Shown here: in pieces, positions 37,481 through 46,204 of the stretch | Numbering within the stretch: position 1 is the stretch's first letter | Layout of the letters: every line of letters begins with the position of its first letter | Assembly: GCA_037367405.1 (NCBI GenBank) | Contig: JAZKJV010000086.1 | Span: 124,001 to 188,000 of the forward strand | DNA length: 64,000 nt | Direction: 5' to 3' | DNA from: Ottelia alismoides | Taxonomy: Eukaryota > Streptophyta > Magnoliopsida > Alismatales > Hydrocharitaceae | Notes under the pieces: model-generated | Told to the model about the DNA's origin: nothing | What the model saw: the letters and a program-made list of their open reading frames with translations, nothing else | The model's database searches: none | Program-made: the position numbers and the translations under genes

Positions 37481-38800
37481 CTATACCCGAGAAATTAGGG
37501 AAAACACCGAAAAAAACTAATAAAGGAAAGGTTTCTTCATTTTCGAGTCCATATGTGATGATGGATGATACTTGTATGGATTCCATGCCGTCGCAGCAGT
37601 AGGAACCTCTTCCTAGCCTTCTATCCGAAGAGGACCTAGTCATCCCCTTCCCCCAATCACTCTGCTTGGCTAAGGGGAATAATAGAGAAAATTCAAAAAA
37701 GATCTACAGTTAGAGTTTAGCAGCATATGATTCATAGATTCCATATCCAGTTGACTCTATCGGAGGCACTTAAATACATCCCTCTCTTCCAAAAGAACTG
37801 GTGAGAGAAGATCACTATCTGTAGGAAGAAGAGAAACAATCAAGCAAAGATCCATGTGTTGTCCCATGCCACTTGCTTCGCTATCCAAAATCGTCTGCCG
37901 TCCAAGAAACCGGATACAAGAGCTCCCTATGTCACATGTTACATCCATGAGCAGAGATTCGACCGTACTCTATTAGACAGCGTCTCTTCTATCAACCTCC
38001 TAACGGAAGCCTTACTCGACTGATTCGAGTTCGACCTCTTCGTTAGAGTAGGACAGTCCTTCACTTTGCTGATAGATCTGTCAAGAGGCTAAAGGGGATG
38101 TTGAAGGATGTAGTCGTCACAATTCAGGGCCTGAAATTCCTTGTGGACTTTGTTGTGATGGATATAGAGATCCCTGAAGTTGTGACCGATACCCCCATCA
38201 TCTTAAGATGTGCATTCTTGACCATAGACAAGGCAGTGTCCGATCACGATAGTGAGAAGGAGTACTTTTACGTTGAGGGAGAGAGTATACAAATAGAGAT
38301 GATTGACGAGACCAAAGTGTGAGACTCAGCTTGCTCAGAGCAGTTTAGTGATGCAGAGCAGACAACTGAGGTAGAGAGAGACGTCCACCAGGAGTGCAAC
38401 TTTGTGATCACTAATGATGAAGCCACTTGGTCGGATCCCGATTCACGAGCCCTTCTCTCGCCTTCAAATACTATAGATTCACAGTTTTCAGCAGAGGAGA
38501 GTTTGGAGAGCACACTCTTGGACGAGGACATTATTGAGGCTGACGACTACGTTCTGGGCAGTGAAGCAGATTTTAGATCTTGTGATTCTGATTCAAATCC
38601 ATCGGATTTAAACATAGATTGGACAGAGTTTGATGATTTATTACCTTGTCTCATTTCCACAGATCCAGCAGTTAGGGTGGAGACCGTGCCAGCATCGGGT
38701 ACATATACACTAGCAGGGTCGTCTGCGCCAGTCTTGCATGATCAACGAGAGTTCTCTTATTCAGATCTGGTTGCATTCACCCACACTTTTTAAAGGCCAG
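37481..38800 (+). pseudogene. Athila C protease and acidic spacer
   Basis: The active-site segment reads LLDSVSSINLL at about 37970-38000, so the Gly of DSG is lost. An open part (38098-38322) holds MLKDVVVTIQGLKFLVDFVV and TDTPIILRCAF. It is followed by a second open piece (38404-38793) rich in Asp, Glu and Ser, the spacer between protease and RT that is also present in Athila A. Stops and a frameshift separate them. Confidence 0.8.
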
Positions 38801-38856
38801 AGTTGACAGCTCCCAGTTGTCCAGTTTTGTCGTAGTCACTGAAGTATAGATTCCTT

Positions 38857-39944
38857 GTGTATGAGCTTGACATGAACCTAGTCATTACCTCAGTAAATTT
38901 TACTAGAGAAAAGGAATCTCATCTGATGGAGGTTCTTGAAAGGAACCGCAAAGCAATAGGTTCGAGTGTAGCTAATCTCCAAGGGATAAGCCTAGCTCTG
39001 TGCTCCCACCATATCTATCTCGAGGAGGACGCCAAGCCATAGCGTGTGCTCCAACGATGGCTGAACCCGAATCTTCGAGAGGTGATCATGAAGGAAATAT
39101 CGAAAGGTGGAGTGCCAATTTTATCTACCCCATTTCCGACTCCAAGTGGGTAAGTCCATTGCATGTGGTGACCAAGAAACGGGCATCACTATAGTTGTGA
39201 GCAAGTTTGGAGAGGAGATAGCTACCTGGGTACCCACTACTTTGAGGGTCTGTGTGGACTACAGACGATTGAATCTGACCACCAAGAAGGATCATTTCCC
39301 ACTCCTTTTATTGATCATATTATAGAGAGGCTAGCTAGGAAGAGTCGCTATTGCTTTCTTAACAGGTACTGAAGTTACAGTCAGGTGTCCATAACATCCG
39401 AGGAACAGGATAAAACGACATTCACCTGTCCATATGGGACTTATGATTTCAGATGGATTCCCTTTAGTCTATGTAAAACCTCGGTGACATTCGAAAGGTG
39501 CATTTTTTTTCAAATTCTCAGACATGGTGGGTGACTGTTTAGAGGTCTTCACGAATGATTTTTCAGTCTGTGGTGATGGGTTGGACGCTTGTCTTGATTG
39601 CCTAGACTACGTTCTTCATAACTGCATACAGGTTCATCTTGTCTATCTTGGGAGAAAAGTAACTGCATGGTGACTCAGGGGATGGTGCTTGGTCATATCA
39701 TCTCCAACAAGGGCATGGAGGTTGATCCGACCAAGGTGAATATCATCAGGAAACTCAATCCACCGTCTAACATACGATAGTTACGGTCTTTTCTAGGGCA
39801 TGCCAGTTTCTATTGACATTTCATTCATGACTTTAGCGGGATTGCCCAACCATTGAATAATCTGCTGACAAAGGACACCGAGTTCATGATATATGATAAG
39901 TGTCTTGCATCATTTGAGACTCTCAAGAGCTTAGTTGTTGAGGC
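38857..39944 (+). pseudogene. Athila C reverse transcriptase (truncated)
   Basis: It starts with HLMEVLERNRKAIG and GISLALCSHHIYLEEDAKP, and continues with VCVDYRRLN at about 39250 and YGTYDFRWIPFSLC. The catalytic box reads VFTNDFSV, so the first Asp has become Asn. Many frameshifts are present. The thumb region follows until 39944, where a subfamily-2 LTR interrupts the sequence after GTTGAGGC. Uninterrupted Athila A shows the same site inside codons for VEAPVLQ. Confidence 0.83.
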
Positions 39945-40066
39945 TGTTAGCAATGTGAGTCCGAGGCGAACCATTCTCACAATTAATGTTATAGTAATAA
40001 GTGATTTATCAATAAAAGTTATTGATTATTTTTCACTCCCTTTCTGATATTGAATGAATGAATGCA
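39945..40066 (+). repeat. Subfamily-2 copia LTR, left piece
   Basis: It starts TGTTAGCAATGTGAGTCCG and matches the first 122 bases of the LTR at 13801. It is broken at ATGCA (40062-40066) by Athila B. The right part of the same LTR probably resumes at 63434. The preceding GAGGC (39940-39944) would be its target duplication; the partner is outside the window. Confidence 0.75.
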
Positions 40067-43021
40067 TGATGGACCGAAAATTCAAATGCTCAAGATCTGG
40101 GCTATGTAAATATATTCGGGCCATTGCAACCCGGATCGAGCAGAATCGATCGATCAAGAAAATACGGAACCACCAATCAAACGACAAAATCAATCAAAAC
40201 ACGAAAGCGGTCCTCACAACTTTTATTAACCGGGTATAGCGACCAGGGTCGAACTCAGGGAGCACATGATGGCCTTGCGACCTACGAAGTAGTCAGGAAT
40301 TCAAAAATGAGAAGAAAATTATTTTTGGAGGATTTTTATAATTTTCTAATGTTTTTGTATTTTTGATTTTCTAAGGAAATGTAAAGACAAGCTAATACAA
40401 GCAATTTTTAAATAACTCAAACATACTCCAAAAATTTAAACAAAAATGTTTTTATATTTTTTAGGTTTTTTAGTGTTTTTAGTGAATTTTATAGAATTTT
40501 TCATTTTTTATTTGATTTTATAAAAATCAAGAAAGATGAAAAACAAGAGCTACTGTGCATCCAGACTTGAAAGATCAATTTAAAATATAAAATTGATCTA
40601 TAAAAGTCTGGAGCATTTTTTATATGTAAAAACTAAGCTACAGGAAAAGAGTTTGTATTTTTTTTAATTTTATAGAATTTTTTAGATTTTTCATTTGTTT
40701 TTAGGGTTTTAAAATTTTTAAGGTTTTTGTAAATCCAAAAAGCACAAAAAATGAACAGAAATTAAAAGACACTAAAACTAACTGACACTAATTTTTTTAG
40801 AATTTTTAAAAGAGTTTTTATATTTTTCTTTTATTTTCTAATTCAGAGAGTATCAAAAATCATTGTTTATGAATTTTTAAAAATATCAAAAAAAGCTTCA
40901 AAAATGTACCAAAAGTTTAGGGAAATTTTCACACTGTGGCAGGAGCCACGTGTCCAAATTTCACCTAATTTGGATTTAATTTGCTTTTTTTCAATCAAAA
41001 TAAGGGACACAGTACACAGGGACCTATATGCAAAGAAAAATAGTTCCAGGAGCTTAATAACAACACGTGCTAAAAACTCAGGAGAGAAGATGCAAAGGGT
41101 CCAGATAAGTCATCACATGTCAAATAAAACCACTCACAGGGGCATAAATGCAAATATCAGAAACTTAAGTTCATTTTATAACGCACAGAAACCCCAAGCC
41201 CATACAATGCAATTTGTCCAAAAAGTCACATGATGAGGCACGTGTTCCATGTAGACAGAACTAAATTGCAAATGAAAGAAATATAGAGGTCCACAGTGGA
41301 AAATATCCAAAACAAAAACAACTGAACTTAATATTTACAAGACTAAGTAGCAAAAAAAAAGAGTAGTGGCCTAAGAGCAAATTACCCCTTTATTAGGGAT
41401 CGATGGTCGAGGCCGTGCCACGTGGAAGGTCAGATGGCTGTGGTTCGCGCACGCCTCTTCAGCTGAGTGAATGGTCCAGATAAGCTGCTTGGTCACATCA
41501 ACGACTGGTAGCGCTCCGCAAAGGAAAGGTCACGATCTAATCTGGCGGAGGAGGAGCGATCGGATGGCAACTGGGGCTCCTCCAAGAACAAGCCACCGAT
41601 GAAGTTTTCCAGCTCAGTACGCGCGAGGGAGACATCCGATGGTGCTGCTGGGATCGGGAAAATGACGCTCCGAGGGTTCCGCAACTGGTAGACGCCTCCG
41701 ATGAGGCTAGGGACCACCGGAGTTGCCCGACGATGGCGGAGGAGCCGAGCTCCTGTACGCGAATGGCTCGACCCCTAGATGGGGTCCTTTGACCTGAAAT
41801 GTATCATAGAAATGCTCCTGGGTCGAGGCTAAATTGCCTCGACCCGGTTAGGGATGAAATGGATGATCGAATGGGTCGCGGCGTAGCCCTCCGGCGAGCG
41901 GCGGAGGAGGAGGACCGGGATGCCTACTCCGAGACGAGTCAGGATGATCAAGGCGTGAAAATTCTGAGAAATCGGGCTGAGGCGCAAAGATCCGGGTCGA
42001 ATGGTCTAGGGGGGGAGTTGACCGGGGGTGAACATCCCCCGTGGACGAATTAGAAGCGGCCATTCAATTAATATTTGTAAATTATATTAAAATTAATAAA
42101 TTACCTTATTTCGAAAAAGTTTAAACATGAAAAATGTTTATTTATTTTCAAATTAATTTTTGTTGACCTTTATTTTTTGAGAAATAAATTAGGTATTTAC
42201 ATTATATTATTATTATATGTAGGTATATACATAAAAGGAATTTTGATTTTTATTTTTAATTATTTATTTTTATACAATTATTCCAATTTTATATTTTATT
42301 TATTTACAACATAAAATTTGAAATAATGAGGTATTTTTATTTTATGTTTATGATGTATTTACATGGAGTTTATAAATAAGGTTATATACATATGTACATG
42401 ATATATATACAAGGTGGAGATTGATTTTTATTATTTTTCTTTTTATTTTATTTTTTATTTTCCTGATTTTTATTTTATTTATTTACACCATGAAATCTGG
42501 AATATAGATATATTTTTATGGTATTCTTATTAATTATTTAGAAGGAGAAAATAAATAGGTATGTTATTTTATATACAAGGTCTATATACAATACTGAGAG
42601 AGGTGTTATTTATTTTTATTTTGTTTTTCTAATTTTTATTTTAATTTTATTTTTATAAATATGTACAAAACATAAGAAACACTTTTTAAATTTTTTTTTG
42701 TGGAAAATAACTTTTATTTATTTACATGGAGGTATGTACATGTATGAATGACCTTATCTCTCTACTTGGGTTCTTTTGCGGTCAGGCCCATGCTGAGCGC
42801 TCCTTTGGGATTAGGTCACTCAATATTTATTCTAAATATTTCCCTCTTTTTCTTGTGTTTCTTTATTCCTTTTATTTTGGCACAAAAACATGCTTAATTA
42901 TGCATATTTACATGATGCATGTATTTTGGCAATTTAAGATATTTACACATACTTACATGGTGTTTTGCTCAAGTTTCTAGCTAAAATAAAGGAATAAAGA
43001 GTGATAAATTGGCATTCATCA
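40067..43021 (-). repeat. 3' LTR of Athila B
   Basis: This is the most complete Athila LTR here, 2955 bases. On - it begins TGATGAATGCC (43021) and ends GGTCCATCA (40067). It has the AT-rich left part, the GC-rich middle (about 42060-41390) and the AT-rich right part, with the conserved LTR box at 40227-40294. The frames in the GC-rich part are not supported as genes. Confidence 0.88.
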
Positions 43022-43030
43022 CCCCCCCCC
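43022..43030 (-). other. Polypurine tract of Athila B
   Basis: Nine C on + (nine G on -) directly abut the 3' LTR and follow GTAAAGTGT on -. This is the expected plus-strand primer. Confidence 0.8.
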
Positions 43031-43399
43031 ACACTTTACTTTTGCTAGTCCCTTAGCAAACACTTATTTGAAAAAGAAGTGCAAAAGAGAAAGAAAAAGA
43101 AAAAGAAAAAGAGGATAAATCAAGGTTGACTATTAAACTTTCCTTTATTAAATTGAAATATGGAGCTCGGTCAGACCTTTGGATTATTAATTTGTCGGAA
43201 CCTTATTTGGACTTAAGCTAAAAACTTAACAGCCTCTACGTTCCATCAATCTATGGTCAAGAATCCTCAATAAACGAGATCAGAACAAGTGTACATACAC
43301 AAACTTTAATGACCATGAATCTTTCCTTGTCGGTGTAAGTGATATGTAGCTCCCCACCTCAGAATTAACGAAGAAAAAACCTCCCTCAACCCGGTAACT

Positions 43400-43546
43400 C
43401 TAATGCCTCGGTCTAGCAACTCTTTCCTCGAGAAGCGGGGTATTCCCTTCTAAGTTCAAGTGCAACCGGCTCAAGAAGAGGGGGAAGAAGAGAATGGACC
43501 ATGGCCAGTGTAGCCATGTATCCTTGGGAGCTCTAACCAGTGTAGC
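43400..43546 (-). other. Small conserved open frame of Athila B, cut by copia
   Basis: On - the frame includes WSILFFPLFLSRLHLNL and NTPLLEERVARPRH and ends at 43400. It is the counterpart of 30707-30910. Its upstream part lies beyond the copia insertion (54139 and higher); the apparent start codon at 43606 belongs to copia LTR sequence and is not real. Coding status is unproven. Confidence 0.35.
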
Positions 43547-44829
43547 TGATGTTGGAAATGCGAGCCCACGGCGAGCCATTATGTAATAAATGTTATTGCA
43601 ATTCACTCCTTAATCTGAAATGAAGAATACATAATTTGCATAATAGGTCCCTTAGTACAATTAGGGTTATGTACCATGGCCATCTTGATGATCATACAGC
43701 TGTTGATTCAACTATTGAATCATAGAGGCTGGTGCTTGAATGAATATCTAAAGAGTTAGATTGAGGACTCATCAAGCACCGTCAGATGATTGTTAAGAGA
43801 TGATCTCCAGCCTGAGTAGGAGATGGCAATCCTTATCTCTGAAGGCTGATATCTGACCGACCTCTTGATGCAGGTCCTCTGCATAGGAATAGAGATTCGG
43901 AGGTGTCAGATTAGTTAGGTCAAATAGTTGACTTAACGAGATCGAGATAACCAAAGTCCTATATCGTATGCTGTCAGGATATAGGCACGCATCCTCTGAC
44001 CGGAGACAGATGTGTTGCTATATATCTAAGTATGTACATTTGGCAGACCAATAGGTTGATGACCTAATCAAGGTCTACACACTGGCGCGCTGGTGTGCAT
44101 ATAAGGGCATATGAGTAATACGATCTCTCAAAGGGATCATACAGGTTCATTTACTAAACCGGAAGACATGAGCTCACTCATGAGATATTGGGAAGAATCA
44201 AATTCCGTGCGCACGGTCGTCTCGCTTTGGAAGCTTGACTGAATTTGTAGGTTAGATATATACTTTTGGAAAGTATATGATCAAGACCTAGGTATGATAT
44301 ATGCTTTTGGAAAGTATATGATCGATACCGACTCCCAATGATCGAATGAGAAACTTACTGATAAAACCATGAAGTAGACAATATAAAGTTGATCGAATAC
44401 TTCGGGTTTAGTCTGAGTCTTCCAGTATGCAGGATGTACAGGTATTGGGAATACCTGAGGGTGATGTGATCATAAACGATTGTATAACCATGACGCTTCC
44501 ATTCCTAGGGAGTGATGAAACGGGTCTGGATTTTAGTGACTCCTCTCAGTAGAGAAGTGATCTGATCTTGGTCCAAGTATTGGACATTGATCTGAATGTG
44601 ATTCAGATACAATGAAAAGATTAGATTTACGGTCTTGATTTAATCAAGCATCTATGGGAGGCCCGCGATCTGGATTTGAGATACGATCTCAATATCCATG
44701 TCACTATACGTGGAACAATACAATCGCCCTGTCCTTATCTCCAAGTATCTGCGGAGAAAGTGCATTATCCTTGAAGGAGTTCATGGATAATTCTATTGTT
44801 GATATATGTATCCGAGCATTGAGAAAATG

Positions 44830-45288
44830 GATAATTGAATGTGATTTAATTATCATGAGTAATATGAATTTGATTCATATTATAAAGAGAGTTATCTTAG
44901 ATAATTAAATGAGATTTAATTATCAAAGATGTAAATAATGTGAATGTGATTCATATTATTTGGACACAAGAGAATAGAGATCCAAGATGATTAAATATGA
45001 TTTAATTATCATGGATATGAATAATGTGGATAGCAATATCCATATTAGTCATATATATTATAAATGTGATTTATAATATATAAGAGAGAGCTATTTGTAA
45101 TTTACATTTGTTAATTAAATGTTAATGTGAATTGGATTCACATTGGACATCAAATTGAAAATGTAATTTACATTTTGTTTTGGGTTGTGAATGTGATTCA
45201 CAAATTTTCAATGGCATGATTGCAATGTTCACAAAATAAATTGGATTTATTTTTTGTGAAATAATTTGCAACAAAAGTTGTTGCAAAT
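44830..45288. promoter_or_regulatory. Train of near-perfect palindromes in the copia U3
   Basis: At least nine inverted repeats with 1-3-base centres lie end to end: 44830-44854, 44861-44881, 44900-44924, 44934-44960, 44986-45010, 45053-45081 (13-base perfect arms), 45124-45144, 45158-45176, 45185-45203 and 45264-45288 (11-base perfect arms). Most have the apex AAT-NNN-ATT, usually AAT-GTG-ATT, but arms of different sequence. The series recurs in the 3' LTR (about 52768-53226), the solo LTR (3776-4230) and the old 3' LTR (24975-25440). Function unknown. Confidence 0.8.
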
Positions 45289-45323
45289 AATGGAGATTAC
45301 ATAAAAGGTGAAATAGCCACCTT

Positions 45324-45377
45324 CCTAATGGAGGAGGGTGGACGGCCACCACTCCCATTAGGAAAGGGAGGCCGTCC
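45324..45377. repeat. GC-rich inverted-repeat cassette in U3
   Basis: CCTAATG at 45324 pairs with CATTAGG at 45356-45362, and overlapping GGACGGCC (45340-45347) pairs with GGCCGTCC (45370-45377). Other LTRs of the family have a palindromic GAGATCTC cassette at this place; the subfamily-2 LTR at 15540-15620 has a related GC-rich version. Confidence 0.6.
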
Positions 45378-45575
45378 CCCCTCTCCACATGGAAGGAGGC
45401 TTTCTCTCCTTTCATTATCTCCATGTATTGATGATTTAATTTTGTAATTAAATTGTGTTGATTTATCAACATATATTTAATTTAAATTAAATTAATTGTT
45501 GTTGTGTTTTTAGCAACAAATCATGACCATTGAAAGAAACACAAATTAATGTGGACCATTGGATTTGTGTTGACA

Positions 45576-45614
45576 CATGGATTGAGATCCATGGATCCCA
45601 AAACCCTATATAAG
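45576..45614 (+). promoter_or_regulatory. Core promoter of the young copia 5' LTR
   Basis: The inverted repeat CATGGAT-TGAG-ATCCATG (45576-45593) is followed 13 bases later by TATATAAG (45607-45614). The same pair is seen in all LTRs that reach this region, including 53514-53552 and 63461-63502. Transcription probably starts about 30 bases downstream, before the CT-rich stretch. Confidence 0.75.
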
Positions 45615-46098
45615 GAGAGGCACCCCATTGCTCTTCTTAACACACAAGTTGAGGCAACAAATCTCTCTCTCTCATTCTCTCTACACGTCCTCTCTCTATC
45701 TCTCCCATGTGGCCGTCCACCATGGATGCCCTAGAGAGGTACTCCATCGCCGCGGCATCGTCGTTATGCTGCCCGATGGTTTGCTCGTGGATCTCCGTCT
45801 CCTTCGGTGCGCCCCGCTCGTGAAGAAGACATCGGATCTCGTGTGTCGAGATCAGGAGATCCGTCGCTTGGATCATCAACATGGATTGCGAGAAGCACGC
45901 GGTTCATCCCCGCGCTCGCAAGCGTCTCCTCCGTCGGATCGGACTTGAGACAGGAGGTCTCTTTGTTTAGAGACTTGATCGCAACCACGCTTCAAGAGGT
46001 AAACCTAATACTTGTTTGTGGTTTAGACGAAACGATCCGAGAAGTGTTCTTGGATCATGTGGTTTCGTCGCAAGAAAATTTTTTAATTTCCGCTGCAT

Positions 46099-46161
46099 AG
46101 AACAACTAGTGCGACTAGTCGTTCTTCGTCGTATTCGATGCGACGATCACGCTTCCGTGAT
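46099..46161 (+). other. Three consecutive U5 hairpins before the primer site
   Basis: Hairpin 1: AGAACAACTAGT with ACTAGTCGTTCT (46099-46125, one mismatch). Hairpin 2: CGTCGTAT with ATGCGACG around TCG (46127-46145, one G-T pair). Hairpin 3: ATCACG with CGTGAT (46146-46161). They lie in transcribed U5, 30-90 bases before the tRNA primer site. Other LTRs keep hairpin 2 with changed bases on both sides (for example GATTGCAT with ATGCAATC at 5072-5090). Confidence 0.7.
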
Positions 46162-46191
46162 GCGCTTGAGGATCTAACCATATCCTTCAAG

Positions 46192-46204
46192 TGGTATCAG
46201 AGCC
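46192..46204 (+). other. Copia primer-binding site (tRNA-iMet type)
   Basis: TGGTATCAGAGCC is two bases after the 5' LTR end and matches the complement of the initiator tRNA-Met 3' end exactly as in the old element. Confidence 0.96.

Larger units (their letters stand above)
7059..39944 (+). mobile_element. Tandem Athila pair A-C sharing a central LTR
   Basis: The order on + is LTR (7059-9385), primer site, gag, protease, RT (interrupted), RNase H, integrase, 3' non-coding region, LTR (31278-33650), primer site, gag, protease, RT. No target duplication separates the first internal region from the second. The central LTR therefore serves as the 3' LTR of A and the 5' LTR of C, a dimeric array. 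The second unit is cut at 39944 by a copia-family LTR. The right end of the dimer is outside the window. Confidence 0.85.
43550..46189 (+). repeat. 5' LTR of the young copia element
   Basis: It runs from TGTTGGAAATGCGAGCCC to CCTTCA. U3 is about 2.06 kb and contains the palindrome train (44830-45288) and a GC-rich inverted-repeat cassette (45324-45377). TATA box at 45607-45614; a CT repeat follows at 45661-45720; the U5 hairpins are at 46099-46161. Confidence 0.95.

Noticed and set aside
41493..42063. GC-rich frames on both strands as host genes
   Set aside because: They fall in the GC-rich middle of the Athila B 3' LTR; composition explains them.
43021..43031. Run of C as a sequencing or assembly artefact
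   Set aside because: It lies exactly at the internal side of the LTR start, where a polypurine tract is expected.
44654..44908. Identical 84-codon frames at 44654 and 52592, and other identical pairs (45122/53060, 45764/53708), as a duplicated gene family
   Set aside because: They are the same positions in the two LTRs of one young element and lie in U3 or U5 without coding signatures.
45661..45720. CT microsatellite as a functional element
   Set aside because: A CT-rich stretch after the TATA box is common in plant 5' transcribed regions and its length is unstable between the two LTRs.
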